A stretch of 64,000 bases of DNA from Heterodera schachtii (taxonomy: Eukaryota; Nematoda; Chromadorea; Rhabditida; Heteroderidae). The DNA lies in the NCBI GenBank assembly GCA_023374025.1, contig SIJG01000023.1, positions 357,197 through 421,196 of the forward strand, given 5' to 3'. The position numbers and the translations under genes are program-made. Below, piece after piece: positions 23,794 through 43,145 of this stretch (positions are counted from its first letter, which is position 1; every line of letters starts with the position of its first letter). Below the pieces are notes generated by a model. The model ran no database searches. It was given only the letters and a program-made list of their open reading frames with translations, and was not told the DNA's origin.

Positions 23794-25254
23794 AAGACGG
23801 AAAAGCGTTGAAAAAAGAAATGAAAATGATTTTGTGTGGCATTATTTTTATTTTTTTGCCTTAATGTTTAAACACACCGCTAATTGTTTTTTGCCTATAC
23901 AACGAAAAAGCCGCCACAAATTACCCTCATTATCATTAATTACATTTGCCAGCCAGTCACTACAAAATGTCATTCTTTTCCTCACTTTTGCCTCTCATTT
24001 TTGATTTTCTTTTTTCTTGTGCTTACATCGAATCATAATTAGTAAAATCCCATAGCCCACACACAACACAAAATGTTTTTGATTTGTTCCTTCTTTTTTT
24101 TTGTCCTTCATTTTCCATAATCTCTCACCATTTTCAGTTATGCCAGCCGCGAATTTTTTGTATATTCACTAATTGTGTCCCCATTTGTATGATGGCCAGA
24201 AATCATTTTTGTTTGATTACAATAAAATTTTGCACTGATTTATTTTGCTCGTTTTGTGTTCGTCCATTTGATTTCCGGGGCAAAAAAAAAACGCAGAGTA
24301 TTAAATGGCATGGCAAATGGATTGGGTAAAAATGGTCCGTAAGAAACGGAGCGCAAATGTCCGCTTTTCATTTTCGGCTTATGTAGGCCTCAAAGTCTCG
24401 CATCTGCGAACCCTGCTTATTTGCTTTTTATTTTAGAGAAAATGTGTGATGAGTGTGATAAGGCGTTACACGGTTCACAAATTTACATACATATTATGTA
24501 TGCCTATGCAAACATTCATCAGATGCAGGGATCGCTGCTATCCGTCCGCCCGCCATTCTCAATTGTTTTCCGTAATTTTACCCAAATCGATTTCTTTTTC
24601 CACCCAGCAGAACACATCAAAATGGTGTTGTTAGTCCGCGGTGTTACGCGGAAACTCTCTGACTCTATTTGTGTGATGTTGCTGCAGGGATGTCATTAAA
24701 AAATTTTTATTGTTCATAATTCTCTTAAAATTTTTGAAATCCATGTTTTATGGGGCCTTTGACGATCGCTGATCATGAATATAATATCCTTTTCAACCAA
24801 TTTCGAACCCCGGAGTCGAATTTGAACAAAATGTTGAAAATTTAAATTTTTCAAAATTCTTACATTTGTTTCTATGTACATGGATTAAAACAAGCTAAAT
24901 TTAATCATAAACCATTGAAACATTGAAAAATAGTCATTTTGTACAGATATGAAAATAAAAGTGCATTTGAAAGATCTGAATTTTCGATTTTTTGTTATAA
25001 TCTGGGCCCGGGATTCGAAATTGGTCGAAATGAAATAACAAATGTTCTTATTGTTGAGAACCACAGTTTTAAGAGAAATTTGGGAGCAGCACAAAATGCC
25101 AGAAGAATGATACCAATCAGTAGAAATACTGATTTTTTAAATCAAAATTTTTCCACTACCGATTTTCCGTTAATTATCGACCACAATTATCAATCATTTA
25201 TCTAAATTAAGGGAAAAAGTATTCAAATTTTTAATTGTCTTTTTTTTGAACAAA
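23794..25254. other. Intergenic, AT-rich; contains an inverted pair of a dispersed repeat
   Basis: The srGAP stop codon overlaps an AATAAA (23790-23795). No coding signal follows. Two copies of a TCGAA-rich dispersed element face each other at about 24790-24870 and 24975-25040. Confidence 0.6.
24785..25045. repeat. Facing pair of a dispersed TCGAA-rich element
   Basis: Left copy reads CAACCAATTTCGAACCCCGG; right copy contains GGGATTCGAAATTGGTCGAA, its approximate reverse complement. Related copies occur near 5640, 25700, 27605, 61440 and 63875. Confidence 0.6.
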
Positions 25255-27333
25255 ATGAGCGCACAGTTTAAAATTGGCGATGTTATTTGGGTGAAGCGCG
25301 AACCGGACCTCCTCCAATGGCCAGCCTTGGTGAGTGTTCCGTTCGTTCACCCACCCTTTTAGCCGCTTTACAAAATTTGCCATTTTAATTTTTAAATTTT
25401 TTTATCCCACTTTAAGATTAAAGATGTGAGTGAACTGGAAGTGACCTTTGTTCAATTTCCAATTGTCAGCGGCGGCCTGGAGCAAAAAGCAGAGATTAAA
25501 ACTGTGACAAAATTTGGGGTAAGCAGTGAAATAAAACTGACTGAAATGCTGTTGAAATGGATTTATAAAAAAGGCATTTATTTTCGGTTGTTGATTGTCT
25601 TGGCCACGTACTCCCCCCCGGCTCTATTGCAGTTCACATGACCATAAAATTGACAACTTTGATACATAATAACTTTTTCTATAGAATCGTGCAAATTAAT
25701 ATTTGCCATTTCGAATCCCTGACCCCCCGAATTCGAACAAAAATTGAAAACTCAAGACTCACTTGTCACTCGAAAAGCCCATGTTTTCGTGTCACATTTC
25801 GAATCATGTTTAGGGCCGGGGAATGGCGTGTAGAGTGGGGGCGGGGGGCTACCATCAAAATTAAATTCGTCCACTTCTTTTGCTCAACCGAGAGCCGCAT
25901 CAATTTTTGTTTGTTAATCAATGTCAAAATGCAGGACCATTCGCCGCCGGCTGACGCAAGCTTTGAGCTGCGCGCATCCTACAATGAAGCCAAGTCGGTT
26001 GCTGATGGACGTGTGACGGAGCAACAAATTTTGGAGGTGCCAGCGCAAATGACGAAGGAAGTGCTTGCGATGTTGGAGGAGAAGCAGTCGCTGCGTTCCT
26101 TGTCAAAAGAGGTGGGACAACAACAACACATGGACGACGACGACATGGGGGAATGGACCAAGACAAAATTGCCTTGGTTTTGGTTGGGGGGGGGGGGTTG
26201 GGCTGAAGAGTGGTTGAAGCGCGCGTAAAATTGAACCATATTTGGCTAATTTGCGATTAACATTTGTTTTTTAGTGGGTGTATTTTTTATTTTTTCAAAA
26301 ATCTCAAATTGGGAGCTGTTGCATGCATTTGTGCCCGTCCTTCGCCAAGAAATGACTGTTTTTTTGCCATTTTGGCGTCCATTGTTCAATTATATTGTAA
26401 ATGGGGATCCGAAAGCATCGAAGGCGCCGCTTGGAACAATTTTAAAAATTTACAAAATTTCAAAAAATTTTATTTTTTTTGGGTTTTCGGCAGTTCCCTA
26501 CCCTGGGGCTACGCCCTTGATAATGCAATGTGTTAGCAAGGGCGCAGATTTTCAATTACTAAAAATCCCAAAAATAATTGACCAAATTATAAAACTGATC
26601 TGTGGTACTGAAATGGTCACACCCTCCCGTGCTGCACATTAATTCAGTTGGTTCAGGAACTCATTAAAAAAGTCATCAAATTGGAGGCAAGAAATGAACT
26701 GCTGCAGCGCGAGTTGGACAAGGCAAACGGCAGGGAGCGCTTACGCGCTGAAAATGAGCAGTTGCGACAGCGTGTCAAAGAGTTGGAGGCGGCGGCACAG
26801 CAGAAGGTGTGGCAGTTGGGCGTGGGCTTAGGGGCGTTTCATTGTTATGGGCAGTTTTTTTGGGTAAACCACGCTCTTTTCCAGAAAAAAATTTTTTTTC
26901 TCAATTTTCTTAAAATCAATTGAATTAGGCTAGGTCACAAAAATTTTTAGTTGGTAAAAGTTTAAAAAAAAAATTTTTTTGCGGCGCAGTTTTATTCTGC
27001 TCATTGTCAGAGATTTCACCGCATTCAAGATATAACAGGGTTTGCCAACTGAAAATTTTCATAATCATCATTTTTGAAAATTTTATTCCAAATGAAAAAA
27101 ATTGATAATAAATGTTTGTTGCGGTGCGCTTTTTCCAAAAAATTTAGGGAACATTGGTGCCGAAAGGCGACGCCGTGAAATTTTTTTTTTTTTTTGGAAA
27201 TTTGAGTGAAATTTTTAACGGATTTTATCAAAAAGGACCAATTTTTACGATTTTCAGACCGCCTTTTTGGCAAAATGTTAATCAAATAAAAATTAATGTA
27301 ATCCAAAATTTGCAGGGCATCGGTAACCAGTGA
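25255..27333 (+). CDS. Small PWWP-domain and coiled-coil protein (176 aa)
   Basis: Five exons, all phase 0: 25255-25329, 25417-25518, 25935-26111, 26648-26806, 27316-27333. Residues 1-60 look like a PWWP chromatin-reader module: FKIGDVIWVKREPDLLQWPA contains the entry strand and a QWPA in place of PWWP. Residues 60-118 are acidic or helical. Residues 119-171 form a strong coiled coil (ELIKKVIKLEARNELLQREL). The protein ends GIGNQ. PWWP domains bind methylated histone tails and DNA, so a nuclear role is likely by family. The small size and the coiled coil suggest an adaptor or a dimeric reader. I do not recognise an orthologue. Confidence 0.75.
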
Positions 27334-28390
27334 TGAGTGTGAGTGATTCCGATGACGACGACATACTTTTGGACAAATTTGGCCGCAATTCTTCGAACAA
27401 ATTACTTATTTTTATTTATTTCACATTTTCCTTTTTTCGTGTACTGTTAAAAAAAACAATTTCTGCATACTGTGTATTTTATTGATGCCACTTTGAATTT
27501 ATAGTGTTTTTTGTTGCGCTTCGCCTACCAGGTAGAGGGGCATTTGACAGGCTCCAAGATTTTTGGAAAAAAACAATTTTCTAGAATTTGTAATCAGACA
27601 CATAGGTACTTCGATCAATTTCGAACACATGACCCGGATTCGATCAAAAAGTCGGAAGTTCAAATTGTCGAATTTTGCATTTAAATTGTTTTAGACTTGA
27701 AATTTAAAAAAAAAATTTTTAGAAATTTGTTTACTTTTTTGTGTGAATGGGAGCGCAAGTGTCAGGGGCTCAAATGCCCGAAAATCGGTCCATAAGAAAC
27801 GAGGACATTCATGGGTTATTTTTAAAAAATGATTAAACCCGGACAAAAATGGTACAATTCGGAAGCTCTTGATGAGCTAATTCTAAAAAGAGAGATTGAA
27901 GTCGATCTGTCGTCAACAAATCGAGTTTTAAACCAATTAAAACAACTAAAATTGGGTCTAAATTTATACATAAAGGGAATTTTAACAAATTTTTATCAAT
28001 TGACAGCTCTCGACGAGACTATTCGATCTAGGTAATAATTGGATTCATCTCGAAGGTGTGATCATATAAGAGAGGCCCAAAAAACGAGAATCGCATTTTT
28101 TGTTTACTGTATATGCCCTAATTATCGCCCCCCTCCTAAAAAATATTATATTTCGTCTGTATAGTTTTTTGTACAGTCACTTTACTGACTCGCACTGTCA
28201 TAGCTGTCTGTCACTCGTGGAAGGGGAGAGACAGACACACTAAAAAAGGCAAAGACGCAGAAAAGACGCGGGCGGGACTGTGCAACGCATACAGGATAGT
28301 GAAACCCACTTTTCTTTTCTCTGTATGCGTTGCACAGTCCCGCGTCTTCACTAAGGCTCTCCCATTCGTTCAGAACCATGCGTAATTTAA
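27334..28390. other. Intergenic with dispersed repeat and hairpin
   Basis: A TCGAA-rich dispersed element lies near 27605-27690. An open frame at 27829-28035 shows no domain and is not called a gene. A long hairpin is at 28265-28346. Confidence 0.55.
28265..28346. repeat. Hairpin-forming inverted repeat, about 26-bp arms
   Basis: GGGACTGTGCAACGCATACA in the left arm is perfectly complementary to the right arm beginning CTGTATGCGTTGCACAGTCC. The stem continues to GACGCG/CGCGTC with a 4-nt bulge; the loop is about 26 nt. Confidence 0.85.
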
Positions 28391-28397
28391 ATAAATT

Positions 28398-29745
28398 TTG
28401 CGGACACTAACTCCGCTGATCCATTTGAAATCGCCGTTGGACCCGTTTGAAAGTGGCCGTTACGAAATGTTCAGGTACTGCACAATAAAAGAGAATAAAT
28501 TAAAGAAAATAGTTGCTCATTTCCGAAATTCTTTCCATTACAGTCGCTTCGCAGCCGAGCTCGACATTACTTTGGATAGCCTTTCATTGACTTATTTGGC
28601 TTCTCAGTCAAACTCTCTGACCGGATACGGTACATAGCGTGCTTGATAATTTTATAATTTTTGTCCAGACATTAAGCGCATCATTCAACTGTCACTTAAT
28701 GAAGCCCATTTCCGAAAAGTGTCTGCCGATTTGAACGAGACGAGAAGTATTGTTTTTTCTGTTCATTTGAAAATTAGGTTCAATCACAGTGACATATTTG
28801 AGCGGATCAGACGTGGCCTTGGAAATAATTTTGTCGTTGCCGGACAGATGGCTGACGGGTGAGACTTGTCTTAATGTTAATAACTTGAGTGTGAACAATA
28901 AATTAAGTGCTTCACGAAGTGGGGCACGCCATTGCTCACTGTTGAACCCCCACGCCAAGAAAATGAGCTTCGTCACATGCTTGCCTTGTTTCGGAAGACT
29001 TGGACATGTAAGTGTACTGGCACCACACACAATATATGAAATTAAATGTTTGTTAGGTTGTGTCGCTGCGAGACGGTGACTCGAGGGCAGTTACACGCGA
29101 CAACCTAAAGGCGGACATTGGTGTTGCACTTGCCGGTAAAATAGTTGAAAAGATGTTTAACAGTGGACTATCTTCATCTGGCTGTTCTTCGGACTTGGCC
29201 AAGGCCAAATTGGTTGGTAAAAGCAAACTTAATTTTGCTTCTATCACATTTAAGCTGGCGCACGATTACGTTGTTACCTATGGCTTCTCCCCAATTGGAA
29301 CGCCTCCGGTAAAAAACTTTGCTGTTCTTTTTAAATAATTCTTTACAAGTCTGATCCTGGGCCGGCAATGGCAAAATCGAATTGACGTAGAAAAAACCGT
29401 GTCGTTGATGAAGCGCATTTGGATGTCACTGCTAGGCTCGGAAAACGAAAGGTGATAATACGTTTTCCAGTTTCAATAAAATTGTATTACAGAGGATGAT
29501 CAAAATCATTGCGTTGGCATTGCTGGATGAAAAGCTGATGCGCCTTATCAAGTGGAAGAATCGATTGAGAGAAATACATTGTCACAAATTAGTGCATTGA
29601 CTGAGGGTTATGTGGCTGGCCCAGTGGTGCCACCGGAGGAGTACATCGGTTTCTGATCACTTTCTTTACAGCACACATTTTCCATTTTAGCTGTGCCCAG
29701 TGATTCGGTGATGGAAGAATATGTGGCTGGGCGATGATGCATTGA
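28398..29745 (+). pseudogene. AAA/M41 metalloprotease (FtsH/YME1-like), C-terminal part, decayed
   Basis: Splice-consistent pieces follow the FtsH order. LDPFESGRYEMF is the arginine-finger region. RFAAELDITLDSLSLTYLAS joined to DIKRIIQLSLNEAHFRK is the AAA lid. The zinc motif LHEVGHAIAH is reached through a GT-AG intron ending ATTAAG at about 28909. SLRDGDSRAVTRDNLKADIG through SSGCSSDLAKAK and LAHDYVVTYGFSPIG is the M41 core, and KRMIKIIALALLDEKLM the C-terminal helix. Defects: a frameshift right after HEVGHAIA, an in-frame TGA near 29380, and another frameshift after DEKLM. The N-terminal Walker motifs are missing here. Such proteases normally act in the mitochondrial inner membrane. This copy cannot make a full enzyme unless the indels are assembly errors. 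Confidence 0.75.
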
Positions 29746-29895
29746 CGGAGAAGTGCCTTGGTTTTTGCTCAAATTTCCATTTCGTTTTTTAACTCTTACA
29801 CTTGGTCTATTTTTTGTCTTTATTCATCATTTTTCATTCATTTCATCCTCAAATGTTTTTTGCTTATTGTTCACCTTCTCATTTACAGACGACAT

Positions 29896-30255
29896 AACTC
29901 GTACTGCCCCAACTCGTACTGTTTTTCGACAAAAAAATTGTCATAACTTTTATTTAAAAAAACCAAATTAAACATTCTTCGTATCATTTAATAGCCCTTA
30001 AAGTTCTCCATCTACCTGCAAAATGTAACAAAATTTTATTGCTTTCCAAAAAAGTTATACCAAAAATCGTAAAAAAAAAAACAATTTTTTGTCTCTTTTT
30101 TTCAAATTTGATAAAAATCACTTGGTGGATAGATAGAGAAATTTAAGGGCTATTGAATAATGATACCAAGACTGTTTAATTTGGTTGACTTTAACAAAAG
30201 TTATGACAATTTGTTTTATCGAAAAACAGTACGAGTTGGGGCAGTACGAGTTGGG
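29896..30255. mobile_element. Second palindromic MITE-like element
   Basis: Ends are AACTCGTACTGCCCCAACTC on the left and its reverse complement on the right (30231-30255). Arms exceed 100 bp and include GTCATAACTTT/AAAGTTATGAC and the shared GATACCAAGA(A/C)TGTTT motif. No coding capacity. Confidence 0.75.
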
Positions 30256-30840
30256 TTTTTACCATCATTTACATTTTACATAAAAAATTTCCAACATATT
30301 CAATTGCCTTTTACATTGATAAACCGCAAATCAAAATAAAATTTACCACTTGTTGCGCTCTAGTTCCGATATATAAGCATAAAAAACGCCTTTTCCGCTT
30401 GGTTTGAGGCTTCTACGTTGACTTATAATGCTTTTTTTTTTTGCCTTTTTCGGGGTTTTCGTGCCTAAATTCCCGGGTTTCCCAGCCAAAAAGTCCCGGT
30501 TTTCAACCCGAAAAGCCCGTTTTGCGCAAAATTCCCGGTCCCAACCTTGCCTAATTTCAACTGAAATTTGCCGCAAAATGTCATGAGATTGTTTGGACAG
30601 CAAACCATCTACTAATTTCAAAAAATCGCAGTTTTTTTTTCTCATTTTAAATGGTCAAATACATGGGAATTGGCAATTCCGATTTGTGAGAGAGTGTCAA
30701 CCATTTTTTCTTACTATACAACATCAACAACAATGGACAAAACAGCCACCACCAACAAAATAACAAATGGGCATCATAATAATAACTATATTTGTGTGTT
30801 TGAGAAATAGTCATTGTCAATATATTCGTCTGTCATCATT

Positions 30841-32893
30841 TCACACTTTGTTAAAGGCGACCACGTCAACCGACTGGACCAAGTCTTCGAAGCCTGAAAA
30901 AGACGGATTGGAAAATGTTGTAAAACACCGAAAATGGGGATAAAATTGGGTCCATTCAGCTCATCAATAGAGGAATAGAACCAATGTGTGTGGGAATTTG
31001 GTTAAAATACCGGAAAATGGCCAAATTTGGATTCACAGATCTCATTAATAAAGGGTTAGACCAAATTTTAAATGAATTTGGTGGGGTATTTGGTTAAAAT
31101 GTTTGCCTGTGATTTGTTCCTCGAGCCAATCCGTCGACACCTTCTCGTCCACGACGCAACATCCGATCTAAGAAATGGGCAGAAAATTAATCAAATTGAG
31201 TTAATTAAGCAAATTCCGATACATCCGTGGCCCAATTCGAAAGGAAAAATTGGATAAGCAAAAATTCTTAGACATAAATTTATGGATGCGACAAGTTCTG
31301 CAGTTGCACAATTACATTGAACAAACTTAAACACACCCTCCATGTTAAAAGTGTCTGATTTCTGTTAACCAATCAAAATGGGAGGAGGTCGTTCAATTAC
31401 CCCGAGCCCCTAAAAATTAAAAACCGTTAAAATTTTATTTTTCAGAGGGGGGGGGGGGGGGGTAGAAATATGTGCACCAAAACCGAAGCCAGCAATTGTT
31501 GTACAACAACACATAGGTAAACGGGCAGTCAAAGGTACCTGCAATTTCTGCACGCCAAATGCAACCGGCAAAATTCGGGACGTGCCCCACACGAGCCCTT
31601 CGCATTCGATGGAGCGCACATTGGCCTCAATGTCCTTGATGTCAATGGTGTCGTCCCATGGCTTCACGTCGTAGATGACGTTCGACTTGGCCACCGGGCC
31701 CGGCTTCTTCGCCTTTTTCTCCGCGTACGCCTTCAGACGTTCCTCGGTGATGCGCTTCTTCTCCTCATCATCGCTGTCCTCGTCGCCGAACAGGTCGAAG
31801 TCCTCCTAAAATGCAGCGTTTTGGCATTACATGGCACCACTTTTTTGGCATTTCAGTGCAAAAATTGCCAAAATGAATTCAATTTGAGATTTGTGGAACC
31901 ATTCATTGCAATTTAATGAATATGTTACAAATTGCATCCAATTATTCGATTGTTTGTGCATATTTTGAAAATATGGGCCCTTCCGAGTATTTTCATTTAC
32001 TCGAAATGTATTCGAATTTTGGATTATTTTAGTCAGGATGGACGAAACTGGTGCAATTTCCAATTTTCGTGTTCATCGAACCACTAATTGGTATAAAACC
32101 GATTAAAGAAATGCCAGTGTTTTGAAAATGGGTAATTTTCATACCTCGGCGTCGGCTTTCTTTGCCGGTGGTGCACTGTCTTTCGCAACGACTTTCTGCG
32201 GCGGCTGTCCAGCCTTCTTTGGCCAACTTAAAGGCATTTATTACAACAACATGAGCGGTGTTTTCAATTTTTCAAGTCCCAAGCCCTCCTCAAAAATGAA
32301 AATTTTTTTTTTTTTTGCGTTTTTTCAACCGGTGAAAATCTTTGTTTCCGAAGGGACAATGAGAGGAAAAGTTACGTGGAACGTTCAGCATCCTCGTAGC
32401 TTTTGATGTGCTTGTACCAACGCGCAATATGCGGATATTCGCTGGCGGAGGGAGCAGCCGCAATGCATTTGAACACATATTGGTCTTCTTGGGACGGCAG
32501 AAAACTAACAAAGAATCGGTTATAAATGCCGTAAATTTTCATAATTTTGTACAACTTATATTTTTGGAAATTTTTGCATAAACGAATCATTCGGAACCGA
32601 CCAAGTCGAATCAAATGCTATGATTTTCAATTTCACAAAAATTAAATAAAACTCTAAAAATCGCAGAATTGAGGTCTTCTGACAGTCCCAACAAATTGCA
32701 CCGCAAGGAAAATGTTAACAAAATTTGCTATGACAGCCAAACACTTAGGTTTTCTGGAGTTTGGCCTGCCCTAAGGAACCACATTTTAAACAATACGCAA
32801 AAGACAGAACCCGTGAAGATATGCACGAGTTGACAGGAAATCGTTGAGCTCGTTGAACTCATTGCTGGCTGTTGTCATCCCATTTTGAGCCAT
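30841..32893 (-). CDS. eef-1B: Translation elongation factor 1-beta (eEF1B-alpha guanine-exchange subunit), complete
   Basis: Reloads eEF1A with GTP during elongation, in the cytosol. Six exons on the minus strand: 32893-32811, 32504-32376, 32226-32145, 31805-31539, 31167-31107, 30893-30841; 224 codons plus stop, all phases agree. The N-terminal GST-C-like part carries SEYPHIARWYKHIKSYEDAE. A Lys/Ala/Pro linker follows, then the acidic EDFDLFGDEDSDDEEKK. The exchange domain contains VIYDVKPWDDTIDIKDIEAN, GLVWGTSRILPVAFGVQKLQ, IGCCVVDEKVSTDWLEEQIT and the family's typical end GFEDLVQSVDVVAFNKV. The last intron must start with GC (ACAG|GCAAAC at 31107/31106) to keep frame and the conserved ITGFEDLVQ join. 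It lies divergently to the deubiquitinase gene. Confidence 0.95.
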
Positions 32894-34033
32894 TTTGAAT
32901 GAATAGCAGTAAAAATGAATACTTTTAGTGCCCAAAGTTATCTAAAAATCAAATCAAAAATAGAGAATTTACATATTTTCTTAAAATCCTTCCAATGTTT
33001 AAAATAATGGGTGAATTTTTTTCAATCTTCATAGAATAATAGTGGTCTTGGAGTTATCAAATGATACCAAGAATGTTTAAATTGGATGCTTCTAGAAAAG
33101 TTACGATGCCTCAAATTAATTTATGGTCGTGTCGTTTTTTTTCCTTTTGTTTCGTCATTTATTTTCAAATTTACGCTTAATAATATTACAGCATGCAGTT
33201 TGGCATAATGTTTCATTTGAATCTGTGCTTTTTCATCAAAATTTAAAACTTTTAATCCCCTCAAATTTGTACACATCTTCTTTGAAGTTTTGATCGATCT
33301 CCGATTGATTCTGTGTTAGCTTGTTAGGGCATAATTGAGCGGTTTTTTATATATGTAATAGAGAAAATAAGTTTAACAAATAATCGTCATTTCATTGCTT
33401 TTTGGCAATTTTTCCTGTAAAAGTCTTGGTCCTAATTTATTGCAAAATACTTTTTGCTCTGGGTCTGTAATCTGTGTGCAGCCAGACCTGGCTTTTTCTG
33501 GGTCCGAGTTTTTGTCCAGAAAAGTCTGGTAATCCAGTTCAGACTATGGGCCCGGATAATAGGATTTTAAAAATCAATCTCTATGAACTTTCGTGTATGA
33601 AAAAAGGCAGAATTTGTTGACATCGCCGAAAATTTTCGCCCTGCACCAAGTTTGTAGAAACAACATTGCACTCATCCGGCACTTTGCGATTTCAGGTTTA
33701 CTTTTTAAACAGATCATGACTTGTTTTAGGGTCATTTTCTTTGTTTTCTTAAGCCTTGACGTTCAAAAAAAAAATTTTTTTTAACTTCGCCATTAATATT
33801 TTCAAAAAGTATTAGCTCCTTTACAAGCTAGCGCAAAAAATTAATGCCAAAAGGCTAAATAAACAAAAATTAGCAGAAGTGCCACCCGTATGAATGCAAT
33901 GTTCAACTCTTTTTTCTTGCACTAAACGTGTACTAAACCCTTGATATATGATACTATTTACAATACATTTTAAAAATTTTTAACCGTTTGTAATTCATTT
34001 CAAAAAAATTTATTTTACAGACCCTTAAAAGTG
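32894..34033. other. Divergent intergenic region between eEF1B and the USP gene
   Basis: Presumably carries both promoters. A half-copy of the palindromic MITE family is visible at about 33040-33115 (ATGATACCAAGAATGTTTAA). No further gene seen. Confidence 0.55.
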
Positions 34034-41504
<7,471 letters not shown>

Positions 41505-43145
41505 CACAAAACAACACACGGACAGACAGACAGAGGAGAGAGAGGGAGAGACACATTTTGCTGATGATGATGAGATGAGGAGAGATGTGAATGACAGACA
41601 CACCACCACCATTATGACGCATTAATTAATTAATTGACGGACCGATGGCACCGGCACGCGCACATATATTTTATTAAAAATAGATAACACATACATATAT
41701 TCGTTGCTACTCCATCATCATTTTTATAAATAAATATAACAATGGCATACCCGGCGACGGTCCTTGGAAAATTTGGGATTTGTTCGGGGCTTGGGTCCGC
41801 TGGGAAAAAAGTATGTCTGTATTTCTGTCCAATTTTTGGTTTTTTGTGTCATTTTTTTTTGAAATTTTATGCCATTAGGCAGGGTGTACGTGCCCCCTTC
41901 GTTTTAACCCCACCTCCATGGGACCGTCCCTGGGCACGGCACCGTTTCCCCACCACCACGCGCGTGTGTTGTGTTGCTGCTGTTTCAGTTCCTCCTCCTA
42001 ATCCCCTCACCCTCATTTTTCGCTGTTTTTTTGTTTTTATTTAGACTTATCTCTTCCTCCCCCTTTTTTTTGTTGTTGTACAACAAATCTGACAAACGTA
42101 AATTTGCTCCTCTACAAAATATGTGTTAAGGTGATATGAAACACACAAATACACTGGTTCATGCATACACATTTTGTTCTTTTCTGTGCTGTTGCATTTT
42201 GCCGATGTTTTTTCTTTTTTTGGGTTGGCGCCGATTTGTCACTCCCTTTTTTTTCAATTTGATGACCGCTCAAAAATGTGGGGGTTGCCAAGTGTACCAA
42301 GTACATACATTATGGCACATGCCATGGAAAACTGGACAAAAAATGAAGGCATTATGGATGAAAGTAGAGCCAATTAGAGATTGGCGTTTTGAAAAACTGC
42401 CTGGACCTGGATGTATTTCAAATTTGATGGACTTGGTTTCCTGGACAAAAATCCAGGCCCATGAAAACCAGGTTACCTAAAAATATCCTAGCCATGTCCA
42501 TGAAAACCTAGGTTACCGAAGACCTGGATCCAGTAAAAATCCAGGCCTGGCTGGCTCCAGGTCTAGGCCGATCTCTAGACACAATACATAAAATTGGCAA
42601 CCCCTCCTGCCTTTGTTTTGCTGTTGATTGATGACTGATTTGTTAATGAGATGAGCCAAAACAAAGTTTAAATGTCTAATTGAGGCGATTTTGCTTTGAA
42701 ACACCCATTAATTAGATAATCAAATGAGATGATCAGACTGTGTGAATCACATGAAATTTTTATATGGACACAAATTTTGCGCATACTTTTATTGTGTGTG
42801 GATTAGGCGAAGGAAAATAAAGAATATGAAACGGCTTTTTACTTTTGGCAATGTGTTCTCTAGCGGATATTATTTTAAATTTTATTTACCATTCGCTTTG
42901 TTGGTTTCGGGGAGGTGGAAATCCGACAAAAATGTGTTGGGATTTCGCTCGACTCGGATCAGGGAACCCATCAGACCAGGGGGTGTTTCCTGGATCAAGA
43001 AGATCCGGTCCGTTTTTCGACAACCTGGCTTTTTTTTGATCATGAATAAATTTTCGAGTTTTTAAAATTTTCTGTGCCAAAAATGCCAGAAAAATCCGAA
43101 CTTTTAAACATTTTCCCAAATCCTTGAAGAGCTTTGCTGCTTTAA
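41505..43145. other. Intergenic; no gene seen
   Basis: USP 3' sequence with AATAAA-like signals near 41676-41735. Repeats of CCTGG/CCAGG around 42400-42560 (for example ACCTGGATCC, CCAGGCCTGG) make short imperfect palindromes. No coding support. Confidence 0.5.

Noticed and set aside
27829..28035. 68-codon frame before the M41 pseudogene
   Set aside because: Does not resemble the missing AAA half and shows no splice link to it.
30343..30645. 100-codon minus-strand frame
   Set aside because: No domain, no splice continuity; probably part of dispersed GGGAATTT-type repeats.
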